Source of the DNA: Accumulibacter sp.
GTDB taxonomy: Bacteria; Pseudomonadota; Gammaproteobacteria; Burkholderiales; Rhodocyclaceae
Length of the DNA stretch: 64,000 bases
Direction of reading: 5' to 3'
NCBI RefSeq assembly: GCF_036625195.1
Contig: NZ_JAZKUG010000001.1
Span: forward strand, 1,364,001 to 1,428,000
The notes beneath the pieces are model-generated. The model saw only the letters and a list, made by a program, of their open reading frames with translations, was not told the origin of the DNA and did not search any database. Positions 53,258 through 61,729 of the stretch are shown here, piece after piece; the first letter of the stretch is position 1, and the number at the start of each line of letters is the position of its first letter. Made by a program: the position numbers and the translations under genes.

Positions 53258-55328
53258 GCGGGCAACGAGCGGCGTGGGCAACGACGGCGCCGGCCAGGGG
53301 CAGCGTCGCTCGTCGGCAGCCGACAACGACCTGCTGGCACTGCCAGCCGGCCATGCCATGCACGAGTACCGGATTGATCGCGTTCTCGGCAGCGGCGGCT
53401 TCGGCATCACCTATCTGGCGCACGATACGCATCTCGACTGCCCGGTGGCGATCAAGGAGTATCTGCCGCGTGACACTGCCGGCCGTGGGCCTGGGCTGTC
53501 GGTGCGCCCGCACTCGACTGCCGGCGCCAGCTCCTTCGCCTGGGGTCTCGATCGTTTTCTGCACGAATGTCGGGCGCTCGCCAGCTTTCACCATCCCGCG
53601 ATCGTGCGCGTACTGCGCTACTTCACTGCCAACGACACGGCCTACATGGTCATGGAATACGAAAGCGGAGAGCCGCTCGACAGATGGCTGGCCAGTCGCG
53701 AGCCAGTCGATGCCGCCACGCTGCAGCGCATCGTGCGACCCTTGCTCGACGGGCTCGAAACCATCCACAACACCGGCTTCCTGCATCGCGACATCAAGCC
53801 GCGCAACATCTACATGCGGGCCGACGGCTCACCGGTGCTGCTCGACTTCGGCTCGGCCCGACGCCTGGCCACGCAGGGACAGCAGCAGTTGCTGACCGCG
53901 GTCGTGACGCCCGGCTTCGCACCGGCCGAGCAGTACCTGCCCGACGGCAAGCAGGGCCCGTGGAGCGACCTCTACTCGCTGGCCGGGGTGATGTACTGGC
54001 TGGTCACGGGTCACCTGCCAACCGAGAGCCTGGCGCGGCTGCGCGAGGACCCAATGCCCACTGCGGTGGCGATCGGTCGGGCTGATGTCTACGGCAAGGC
54101 GATGCTGCGGGCCATCGATTGGGCGCTGACGCCCGACGAGAACCTGCGCCCGCGACGGGTGGCGGATTTCCGCCGCGCCTGCCTGCCGTCGGCCGGGCAA
54201 CCCGCGGCGGAAGCAGCCGACCCGCCAGCGGTGCTGCCGACGCCCGGCAGTTCCTTCAGTGAAGGCTGCAGCTTCATCGGCGCGGTCCTCTTCAGCGACG
54301 TGTGCGTTGCTTCGACGCCAGCCGAGGCGGCCGCCGAGGCGGCGCACAAGGAGCACCGCCAGCTTCTGGCGACGCTGGTCAGCCAGGCCGTCGCCGGCGT
54401 GCCGGTGAACAGCCGCCTGGCAGCGAATACCCGCGAGGGTTGTGCCGTCTGCTACGTCGGCGACCCCGAGGATGCCCTGCGCACCGCCAGCCGGCTCAGT
54501 GCGGCAGCGAGCCAACGCGGGCTGGGCCTGCACATCGGCATCAACCTCGGGCCGGTACGCGTCCAGCCCGATCCCGGAGGCCGCTCTCGCCTGCTCGGCG
54601 ATGGCGTTGCCAGCGCCTTCCGCGTCATGCGTTTCGCCGAGCCCGGTCAGGTTCTGGTCAGCGCCGCCTATGTCGATCTGATTGCGCAGCTGCGCCGCAG
54701 CGCGGCGACCTGTTTCACCGCGCTTGGCCAGCGGCGCGACCCGCAGGACCGGGTGCATGACCTCTACCTTTACGTCGGTACACCGGGCGCGCTCGCCTCG
54801 CAGCCGATCACCGCCAGTGCCGCCGCAACGACGGCGGGTGACCTGACGCCGGCCGTCGTCGAGGAGGCCGAACGGGTATTGACGGCGTACATCGGACCGA
54901 TGGCTCGCATCCTGGTGCGCAAGACGCTGCCGCGTGCCGGCGGACGCCAGGATCTGCACCGCCTTCTGGCGGAAATGATCCCCGATCCCCCAGCCCGGGC
55001 GGCATTTCTCGCCGCGCTCACGCACAGGTTGCAGCAGCCAGCGACGGGCGCGAAACAGGACAGTCATCGTCCCGGCTCGCCTTCGTCAGCAGCCGCGGCC
55101 GTGCCGACACCTGCCGCCACCGCCGGCAGTGATCTCGCCGAGGCCGACTGCGAGCGCGTCGGCCGGATACTGGCACGTCATATCGGCCCTCTGGCGAAGA
55201 TTCTGTTGCGTCGTGAAGCCGCCAGGGCGGCCGACCTGGATTCGTTGTGCCGGGCGCTGGCCAGCCAGATCGACAGTGCAGAGCAGCGTGCCCACTTCCT
55301 CAGAGAGGTCGCTACGGGGCAGGGCTGA
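53250..55328 (+). CDS. Ser/Thr protein kinase with cyclase-like domain and duplicated C-terminal module
   Basis: A 692-residue protein. The kinase domain (about 40-310) is complete: GSGGFG loop, Lys69 in VAIKEYLP, HRDIKPRNI with Asp181, DFGSARR at 199. Residues about 343-510 resemble a class-III nucleotide cyclase (GAVLFSDVCVAST; LLGDGVASAFRVMRFAEPGQ), but the Asn of the GDAVN motif is missing, so it may only bind ligand. Residues 531-592 and 628-688 are two copies of one helical module (IGPMARILVRK, then IGPLAKILLRR), a module I recall from other bacterial kinases. No membrane helix. The ATG lies inside the end of the heme-sensor gene, coupling their translation. Confidence 0.92.
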   Translation: MAERATSGVGNDGAGQGQRRSSAADNDLLALPAGHAMHEYRIDRVLGSGGFGITYLAHDTHLDCPVAIKEYLPRDTAGRGPGLSVRPHSTAGASSFAWGLDRFLHECRALASFHHPAIVRVLRYFTANDTAYMVMEYESGEPLDRWLASREPVDAATLQRIVRPLLDGLETIHNTGFLHRDIKPRNIYMRADGSPVLLDFGSARRLATQGQQQLLTAVVTPGFAPAEQYLPDGKQGPWSDLYSLAGVMYWLVTGHLPTESLARLREDPMPTAVAIGRADVYGKAMLRAIDWALTPDENLRPRRVADFRRACLPSAGQPAAEAADPPAVLPTPGSSFSEGCSFIGAVLFSDVCVASTPAEAAAEAAHKEHRQLLATLVSQAVAGVPVNSRLAANTREGCAVCYVGDPEDALRTASRLSAAASQRGLGLHIGINLGPVRVQPDPGGRSRLLGDGVASAFRVMRFAEPGQVLVSAAYVDLIAQLRRSAATCFTALGQRRDPQDRVHDLYLYVGTPGALASQPITASAAATTAGDLTPAVVEEAERVLTAYIGPMARILVRKTLPRAGGRQDLHRLLAEMIPDPPARAAFLAALTHRLQQPATGAKQDSHRPGSPSSAAAAVPTPAATAGSDLAEADCERVGRILARHIGPLAKILLRREAARAADLDSLCRALASQIDSAEQRAHFLREVATGQG

Positions 55329-55446
55329 TCGTCTGCTCCGTCCGGCCAAGAAAGGCACGAAACCACAGCCGTGGTCGTGGCGAGGGACAGCGAGGCTGTC
55401 GGGCGCGACGACGTGCGATTTTCCCTGCCTGAGCGGTCGGAACGAA

Positions 55447-56094
55447 CTAATGCAGCAGTCCGGCGCGCAACAAGGAGTCGATCATCAGTTGCGTCAGTTC
55501 CGCCACCTGCCCAGCTTGCGCTCCCGAGGGCGGCGCCGTGGCACTACCCGACCAGAAGACGGCCGCGCTGGCGGCATCCACCATCTCTGCGCTGCAGACC
55601 ATCCCCTGCGCCGCAGTCGGCCACCCGAGCGGAAAGGACAGGCCAAGACCGCCGGCGCTGAAACCACCGGTGCGGTAGCCGCCGCTGCCGCCAGCAATGC
55701 CAATGCCCACCTGCGGCGCCGGATTGACCACCGGCAGGTCGTCCGGCGCCAGTTGCACGCGGGCCACGATCGGGGCTCCGACGTGTTCGGCGGCCGACCT
55801 GATCTCCTCGCTGCCGGCAATGCCGTCGGCCGGGAAGTGGGGTATGGCGTAGCTCTGTATGCCGGACGCTCCCGTCCGCTGCAGTCGCATCGCCCACTGG
55901 TCCTCGCAGATGCGGCGCAGCGAAGGGTCACCGCTCTGGCAGACCACGAGAATCTGCTGGCCCTTGAGTACCGCACCGGAAACCTTCGGGTCACGCCACT
56001 CGCTTTTCATCTGCGTGGTCGCGCAGCCGACGAGCGTCAGCGTGACCAAGGCCGTGGCCAAAGACAGTACCCGGTTTGTCAGGATCGCCCGCAT
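55447..56094 (-). CDS. Predicted lipoprotein of unknown function
   Basis: A 215-residue protein with signal peptide and lipobox LVGC (Cys at about residue 24). It is followed by ATTQMKSEWRDPKVSGAVLK and QQILVVCQSGDPSLRRICED, a pattern shared with DUF4136-like lipoproteins. A glycine-rich stretch (VGIGIAGGSGGYRTGGFSAG) lies in the middle. The C-terminal half has no recognised domain. It is convergent with the kinase gene and probably sits in the outer membrane or periplasm. No function can be assigned. Confidence 0.8.
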   Translation of the reverse strand: MRAILTNRVLSLATALVTLTLVGCATTQMKSEWRDPKVSGAVLKGQQILVVCQSGDPSLRRICEDQWAMRLQRTGASGIQSYAIPHFPADGIAGSEEIRSAAEHVGAPIVARVQLAPDDLPVVNPAPQVGIGIAGGSGGYRTGGFSAGGLGLSFPLGWPTAAQGMVCSAEMVDAASAAVFWSGSATAPPSGAQAGQVAELTQLMIDSLLRAGLLH

Positions 56095-56194
56095 CGGCTT
56101 TCCTCTCCTTGTCGGTCGTACCAGCCGTCATGATAGCCCCACCATCCCCTGCCACGGCACAACAAGTGGGGCGCTGCCGACCGCAGAGGGCCGC

Positions 56195-57649
56195 TCACAT
56201 CAGGACGATGTCGTACTGCTCCTGCGAGTAGCTCGGTTCGGCCTGCAGCGAAATCGGCTTGCCGATGAAGTCGGAGAGCATCGCCAGCCCCTGTGACTCC
56301 TCGTCGAGGAAACGGTCGATCACCGCCTGGCTGCCGAGGACCCGATACTCGCGGGCATTGAACTGGCGCGCCTCGCGCAGCAGTTCACGCAGGATCTCGT
56401 AGCAGACCGTGCGCGCTGTCCTGACCTCCCCGCGCCCGCCACAGGTCGGGCATTCCTCGCAGAGGACGTGCGCCAGCGACTCGCGGGTGCGCTTGCGCGT
56501 CATTTCGACCAGCCCCAGGGCGGTGAAACCGTTCACCGTCAGGCGTGTGTGGTCGCGCGCCAGTGCCTTGTTGAACTCGCTGAGAACCGCCGACCGGTGC
56601 TCGTCGTTCTCCATGTCGATGAAGTCGATGATGATGATGCCGCCCAGGTTGCGCAGGCGCAACTGGCGGGCGATCGTCTGCGCGGCCTCGAGGTTGGTCT
56701 TGAAGATGGTGTCGTCGAAGTTGCGGACACCGACGAAGCCACCGGTATTGACGTCGATGGTGGTCATCGCCTCGGTCTGGTCGATGATCAGGTAGCCGCC
56801 GGACTTCAGGTCGACCCGCCGCGCCAGTGCCTTCTGGATCTCGTCCTCGACCCCATGCAGATCGAACAGTGGTCGTTCACCGACGTAGTGCTCGAGCAAG
56901 GGCGCCACCGTCGGTGTGTACTCGGCGGCAAAGGCGGTCAGGCGCTGGAAGTTCTCGCGCGAATCGATGACGATGCGCGCCGTCTCGGGGTTGACGAAGT
57001 CGCGCAAGACGCGTTGCGACAACGACAGCTCCTGGTAGAGCAACGCCGGTGGCGCCGCCATCGTCGACTGTACCTGGATGTCGCGCCACAGCTTGCGCAG
57101 ATACTCGATGTCCTTCGCCAGTTCGGCTTCGCTCGCGCTCTCGGCCATCGTGCGGACGATGAAGCCGCCCGGCTCGTCACCAGGCACCAGTCGCCCCAGC
57201 TTCTCGCGCAAGGCCTCGCGGTCGGCCTCGCGCTCGATCCGCTGTGAGATGCCGATGTGCCTGTCCTGCGGCAGATAGACCAACATGCGGCCGGCCAGCG
57301 ACACCTGTGTCGACAGGCGCGCCCCCTTGCTGCCCATCGGGTCCTTGATGACCTGTACGAGGATGCTCTGGCCTTCGCTGAGCAGTCGCTCGATCGGTCG
57401 CAGCGGCTCGTCGCCGGTTCGTGGCTCCCGGATGTCCGCAACATGGAGAAAGGCGGTCCGGCCAAGGCCGATATCGATGAAGGCAGACTGCATGCCGGGC
57501 AGGATGCGGACGATCCGCCCGAGGTAGACGTTGCCGACGAAGCCACGACTGGCGCTCCGCTCGATGTGCAGTTCCTGGACCACACCCTGGAGCGTTACGG
57601 CAACGCGCGTTTCCTGGGGGGTGAAGTTGATCAGGATCTCTTCGGACAT
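56195..57649 (-). CDS. rng: Ribonuclease G
   Basis: A 484-residue endoribonuclease (E. coli RNase G is 489). The S1-like domain is at the N-terminus (GNVYLGRIVRILPGMQSAFI), the catalytic metal site in DQTEAMTTIDVNTGGFVG and GGIIIIDFIDM, and the zinc link in CEECPTCGGRGEV. Its roles are 16S rRNA 5' processing and mRNA decay. The start MSEEILINF at 57649 is preferred to the longer open frame. A TAGAAT on the minus strand (57719-57714) is a possible -10 about 65 bases upstream. Confidence 0.96.
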   Translation of the reverse strand: MSEEILINFTPQETRVAVTLQGVVQELHIERSASRGFVGNVYLGRIVRILPGMQSAFIDIGLGRTAFLHVADIREPRTGDEPLRPIERLLSEGQSILVQVIKDPMGSKGARLSTQVSLAGRMLVYLPQDRHIGISQRIEREADREALREKLGRLVPGDEPGGFIVRTMAESASEAELAKDIEYLRKLWRDIQVQSTMAAPPALLYQELSLSQRVLRDFVNPETARIVIDSRENFQRLTAFAAEYTPTVAPLLEHYVGERPLFDLHGVEDEIQKALARRVDLKSGGYLIIDQTEAMTTIDVNTGGFVGVRNFDDTIFKTNLEAAQTIARQLRLRNLGGIIIIDFIDMENDEHRSAVLSEFNKALARDHTRLTVNGFTALGLVEMTRKRTRESLAHVLCEECPTCGGRGEVRTARTVCYEILRELLREARQFNAREYRVLGSQAVIDRFLDEESQGLAMLSDFIGKPISLQAEPSYSQEQYDIVLM

Positions 57650-57741
57650 GACGGTCGTTCCACGCAAAGGGGGTGGGAACTGCGGTAACGGGAGTAAGAT
57701 TTCGACTAGTCGCATTCTACCCTGTCCGATCGCCCCGCCGA

Positions 57742-59055
57742 ATGCCTCGTCTCCACGCTACCCGATCGCCCGAACTGCTTGCTCCGGCTGGTTCGCTGGC
57801 GATGCTGCGCACGGCGCTGGCCTACGGAGCCGATGCGGTGTACGCGGGGCAGCCGCGCTACAGCCTGCGGGTGCGCAACAACGACTTCGGCGATCTGCAG
57901 GCGCTCGCGCAGGGTGTGGCCGAGGCGCATGCCGCGCGACGCAAGCTCTACGTCGTCAGCAACATCCTGCCGCACAATGCCAAACTCCGGACCTATCTGG
58001 CGGACATGGCGCCGGTCATCGCCACGCGGCCGGACGCGCTGATCATGGCCGACCCCGGGCTGATCGACCTGGTTCGCGAGAGCTGGCCCGAGATACCGGT
58101 ACACCTCTCGGTACAGGCCAACACGCTGAACTTCGCTGCCGTGCGTTTCTGGCAGAAACTGGGCATTGCGCGCATCATCCTGTCGCGCGAACTCTCGCTG
58201 CAGGAGATCGAGGAGATCCGGCAGCAATGTCCCGACGTCGAACTCGAGGTCTTCGTGCACGGCGCCCTCTGTGTCGCCTATTCCGGGCGCTGCCTGCTCT
58301 CCGGCTATTTCAACCACCGCGACCCGAACCAGGGCACCTGCACCAACTCGTGCCGCTGGCAGTACCGCCTGCACGCCGCCGGCCACGATGCCACCGGCGA
58401 TCTGCAGGCACGGACCGGCAACGTCGTGCGGGAGCGCGCTGCGGCCTGGCTGCTGGAAGAGGGCGAGCGTCCCGGCGAGTTGATGCCGATCGACGAGGAC
58501 GAACACGGCACCTACATCATGAATTCGAAGGACTTGCGGGCGGTCGAGTACGTCGGGCGCCTGCTGGAGATCGGTGTCGACTCGCTGAAGATCGAGGGGC
58601 GCACCAAGTCTCGCTATTACGTCGCGCGCAGCACGCAGGTCTATCGTCGCGCCATCGACGATGCTGCCGCCGGCAGGCCATTCGACCCCACCCTGCTCGG
58701 CGAACTCGACGGCCTTGCCAATCGCGGCTATACAGCCGGTTTCCTGCAACGGCATCATGAGCACGACATGCAGAACTACCTGCGTGGGCATTCGGAGTCC
58801 GGGCGCAGTCTCTACGTCGGCGACCTGCTGACCTGGGATCCTGTCGCGCAGCGTGCGCTGATCGAGGTGAGGAACCGCTTCTCGGTGGGGGACCACCTCG
58901 AGGTCGTTCATCCCTCGGGTAACCGCAGGCTGACTCTGCAGTGCATGCACGATCTGGCAGGGCTCGAGATCGGCGTGGCGCCCGGCAATGGGCATCGCGT
59001 CTGGATTCCCTGGCCGGTCGATCTGCCGGGTGCCTTGCTGGCGCGTCTTCTGTGA
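57742..59055 (+). CDS. trhP: U32-family tRNA hydroxylation protein TrhP (YegQ)
   Basis: A 437-residue protein of the U32 'peptidase' family. In E. coli TrhP helps form 5-hydroxyuridine at wobble position 34 of tRNA, using prephenate. Recognisable segments are SPELLAPAGSLAMLRTALAY, GADAVYAG, the cysteine cluster CVAYSGRCLLSGYFNHRDPN with TCTNSCRWQY (likely iron-sulfur ligands), and YIMNSKDLRAVEYVGRLLEI. The C-terminal beta domain is present. Start MPRLHATRSPEL at 57742; an ATG at 57673 lies before the likely promoter region. It is divergent from rng. Confidence 0.93.
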   Translation: MPRLHATRSPELLAPAGSLAMLRTALAYGADAVYAGQPRYSLRVRNNDFGDLQALAQGVAEAHAARRKLYVVSNILPHNAKLRTYLADMAPVIATRPDALIMADPGLIDLVRESWPEIPVHLSVQANTLNFAAVRFWQKLGIARIILSRELSLQEIEEIRQQCPDVELEVFVHGALCVAYSGRCLLSGYFNHRDPNQGTCTNSCRWQYRLHAAGHDATGDLQARTGNVVRERAAAWLLEEGERPGELMPIDEDEHGTYIMNSKDLRAVEYVGRLLEIGVDSLKIEGRTKSRYYVARSTQVYRRAIDDAAAGRPFDPTLLGELDGLANRGYTAGFLQRHHEHDMQNYLRGHSESGRSLYVGDLLTWDPVAQRALIEVRNRFSVGDHLEVVHPSGNRRLTLQCMHDLAGLEIGVAPGNGHRVWIPWPVDLPGALLARLL

Positions 59056-59068
59056 CACGGTGCAGAGC

Positions 59069-60187
59069 ATGAATCAACCGCATCTCTTCGTCGACATCTC
59101 GGCGCACGGCTTCGGTCATCTGGCGCAGGCGGCACCGGTGATCAACGCTCTGACCACGCGCGCGCCAAACCTGCGGCTGACCGTCCGCAGCGGGTTGCCG
59201 CAGGAGAAGCTGCGCGAGCGCCTGTGGTGCACCTTCGACCATCTCGCAGCGCGCAGCGACTTCGGCTACGTGATGCTCGACGCCATGCGCGTCGACCTGG
59301 CAGCAACGGCGCAGGCCTACCGTCGGCAGCACGCCGAATGGGAACGACTGGTCGCCCAGGAAGCGCGCTTCCTCGCCGGCCTGCAGCCGACCCTGGTGCT
59401 CAGCGACGTCGCCTATTTGCCGCTGGCGGGCGCCGCCCGTGCCGGCATCCCGTCGGTGGCACTCTGCTCACTCAACTGGGCCGAACTGTTCGCCCATTTC
59501 TTCTCTGCCGCCGACTGGGCGCCACCGATTCACCAACAGATGCTGGCGGCCTACGACAGCGCCGAGTTCTTCCTGCGTCTGACTCCCGGAATGCCGATGA
59601 TGGATCTTGCGCGGCGGCGAAGCATCGGCCCGGTAGCTGCCCTCGGCGTCGACCGCCGGCAGGCGTTGCGCCAGCAACTCGCCAGTCACCCCGAGGAGCG
59701 GCTGGTGCTGATCGCTTTTGGCGGCATCGACACGCACTTGCCGGTCGCGCAATGGCCAGAGGCGAGCGGCATCCGCTGGCTGGTGCCGCAGTGCTGGCGG
59801 TTGCGACAGGCCAACACGACCGACTTCGAGTCGCTCGAACTGCCGATGATCGATCTCCTGCGCTCGGTCGATGCCGTGATCGCCAAACCCGGGTACGGCA
59901 CCTTTGCCGAAGCGGCGTGCAACGGAACGCCGCTGCTGTACGTACGGCGGCAGGAATGGCCGGAGCAGGACTGTCTGATCGAGTGGCTGCACACGCATGC
60001 GAGGTGCGCCGAGGTCGCTGCGGCAGATCTGCGCGCCGGCCGTCTTCAGGCGCCACTTGCCGCGCTGTGGCAGCAGCCGCAGCGAAGGCCACCCCGGCCG
60101 ACGGGCGCCGCCGAGGCCGCCGCTGCCGTCCTGCCTTGGCTGGCCCCCGTCGCGCCGGCGCTCGGCGATCGGCCATCGGTGCCATGA
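59069..60187 (+). CDS. GT-B-fold glycosyltransferase-like protein
   Basis: A 372-residue soluble protein with two Rossmann-like halves. The N-terminal loop DISAHGFGHLAQAAPVINAL resembles the acceptor/phosphate loop of MurG-like enzymes and of proteins related to L-arabinokinase N-domains. The C-terminal half has DAVIAKPGYGTFAEAACNGT followed by PLLYVRRQEWPEQDCLIEWL, the usual nucleotide-sugar binding area. The substrate is unknown. It starts 13 bases after trhP and overlaps the next small gene by four bases, so it belongs to one operon with trhP and the membrane peptide. Confidence 0.85.
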   Translation: MNQPHLFVDISAHGFGHLAQAAPVINALTTRAPNLRLTVRSGLPQEKLRERLWCTFDHLAARSDFGYVMLDAMRVDLAATAQAYRRQHAEWERLVAQEARFLAGLQPTLVLSDVAYLPLAGAARAGIPSVALCSLNWAELFAHFFSAADWAPPIHQQMLAAYDSAEFFLRLTPGMPMMDLARRRSIGPVAALGVDRRQALRQQLASHPEERLVLIAFGGIDTHLPVAQWPEASGIRWLVPQCWRLRQANTTDFESLELPMIDLLRSVDAVIAKPGYGTFAEAACNGTPLLYVRRQEWPEQDCLIEWLHTHARCAEVAAADLRAGRLQAPLAALWQQPQRRPPRPTGAAEAAAAVLPWLAPVAPALGDRPSVP

Positions 60188-60366
60188 GCCAGGGGTCGTC
60201 GAGCGGGCCGCAGCGCCGTCGCCTGCAGGTGGTGGCGGGCATCTGTGTCCTCGGCGCCGGTCTTGGCATCGGCCGGTACCTGTCTGAACGACCGGCGCCC
60301 GCCAACCTCGTGATTCCGGTCCATCGCCTGCAGGGCGAGAATCAGGTCGTGGTTGGCGAAGGTTAG
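60184..60366 (+). CDS. Small single-helix membrane protein, 60 residues
   Basis: MSQGSSSGPQRRRLQVVAGI begins the frame, then CVLGAGLGIGRYLSERPAP and a polar tail ending VVVGEG. A basic cytoplasmic start and one glycine-rich helix (about residues 15-31) suggest a type-II membrane peptide. The ATG overlaps the stop of the preceding gene (ATGA). I do not recognise it. Its coupling to the glycosyltransferase-like gene is the only hint at a role. Confidence 0.6.
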   Translation: MSQGSSSGPQRRRLQVVAGICVLGAGLGIGRYLSERPAPANLVIPVHRLQGENQVVVGEG

Positions 60367-60397
60367 CCATGCCCCGCGACCTTCACTGGAGAACTCC

Positions 60398-60787
60398 GTG
60401 CCCGATCACTTGCCGACCACACCCGCACGCAACGCCATGATGGATGGCGAGCACCGCATCCAACTGGAGCTGATCGCCGCCCTCTGTGCCGCGGTCGATG
60501 CGCGTGCCGCCAACGAGGAGATCGGCGTCATCCTCGAGCGGCTGCTCGACTTCAGCAAGGCGCATTTCCTTTCCGAGGAACTGTTGATGCGGCTCGACAG
60601 TCATGACGAGTTCGACGACCACGTTGCCGACCATGCCGAGATGCTGGACGCGCTGGTGGCCATGCGCGACACCCATCGGGCCGGTGGTACGATGCTGCTG
60701 CCGGGACACGCCGGCAAGCTGCTGGCCTTTCTCGTCCGCCACATCGAGACGCGCGATGCGCGCTATGCCAGTGCGCCGCGGATCTGA
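60398..60787 (+). CDS. Bacteriohemerythrin
   Basis: A 129-residue di-iron O2-binding protein. All seven ligand positions can be placed: His in DGEHRIQ, HFLSE (HxxxE), HVADH (HxxxH) and HIETRD (HxxxxD), plus the remaining His in the first helix pair. Translation most likely begins at GTG 60398, with GGAG six to seven bases before; an ATG at 60353 would overlap the preceding gene. Possible roles are O2 delivery or sensing. Together with RegB and the heme-motif sensor it adds to the oxygen/redox theme of the window. Confidence 0.85.
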   Translation: MPDHLPTTPARNAMMDGEHRIQLELIAALCAAVDARAANEEIGVILERLLDFSKAHFLSEELLMRLDSHDEFDDHVADHAEMLDALVAMRDTHRAGGTMLLPGHAGKLLAFLVRHIETRDARYASAPRI

Positions 60788-60900
60788 GCTAGAGTGCTGG
60801 AAATCCAGGCAGTGACTGTTGTCTGGTCGTGCGGTGCCATCGACGCCCGGTGCCGCACGACCGGCAGTCGCCGCTGCCGCCTTGCCACGGAGACGGCCTG

Positions 60901-61614
60901 ATGGCGACAGAGTTGCTTTTTCGTGACGACGCCTACCTGCGTACGGCGAGCGCGCGCGTCACGGCGCTGCACCCGCAGGGGATCGAACTCGAGCGGACGA
61001 TCTTCTACCCGCTCGGCGGTGGCCAAGCGGGGGACACCGGTTTTCTGGTGCGCAGCGGTGGCGAACGCATCGCGGTCGTCGACACGCGCCGCGATGCCGC
61101 GCTCGATACCGTCGTTCACGTGCCGGCGCCGGGGTCGGCGTTGCCACAGGTCGGCGAGCTGCTGACCCTGGCGATCGACTGGCCGCGCCGCCATCGGCTG
61201 ATGCGCCTGCACAGCGCGCTGCACCTGATGTCCTGCGTCGTCGTTGCACCCGTCACGGGCGGCAACATCGCTCCCGATCGCGCTCGCCTCGACTTCGACA
61301 TCGACATGAGCCTGCTCGATGCCCAGCGGATCGAGAGCGAAATGAACGCGCTGATCGGCCGTGGCATCGATACCGAGACCGTCTGGATCAGCGACGACGA
61401 GCTCGATGCGCGCCCTGATCTCGTCAAGACGATGAGCGTCCAGCCGCCGCGGGGCAGCGGGCGCGTGCGGCTGCTGCGCATTGCCGGCATCGACCTGCAG
61501 CCCTGCGGCGGCACGCACGTCAGGAACATCGCCGAGATCGGCGGCATCCGCGTGCTCAGAATCCGCAACGAAGGCCGGCGCAACCGCCGCGTCGAGATCG
61601 CACTCGTCGACTGA
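60901..61614 (+). CDS. AlaX-type alanyl-tRNA editing protein
   Basis: A 237-residue free-standing homologue of the AlaRS editing domain, which deacylates Ser- or Gly-tRNA(Ala). The zinc site is seen in RLHSALHLM (HxxxH) and PCGGTHV (CxxxH). The N-terminal beta-barrel (LHPQGIELERTIFYPLGGGQ) is also typical. GGAGACGG precedes the ATG at 60901. It is separated from the hemerythrin by 113 bases, with a TAGAGT near 60790 as a weak -10. Confidence 0.92.
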   Translation: MATELLFRDDAYLRTASARVTALHPQGIELERTIFYPLGGGQAGDTGFLVRSGGERIAVVDTRRDAALDTVVHVPAPGSALPQVGELLTLAIDWPRRHRLMRLHSALHLMSCVVVAPVTGGNIAPDRARLDFDIDMSLLDAQRIESEMNALIGRGIDTETVWISDDELDARPDLVKTMSVQPPRGSGRVRLLRIAGIDLQPCGGTHVRNIAEIGGIRVLRIRNEGRRNRRVEIALVD

Positions 61615-61729
61615 CGGACGGTGCGCGGCAGTTCTGCGCCGGTTCCATGATCCGCGTGCCGTGTCGTCGAGTTGCGCGAGCGAAATTCGACTATGATCGT
61701 CCGACACCGTTGCCGACCAGGACGCCACC

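Noticed and set aside
57703..57712. Palindrome CGACTAGTCG between rng and trhP as an operator
   Set aside because: A 10-bp palindrome in the divergent promoter region is suggestive, but it occurs once, matches no regulator I know and may be chance.
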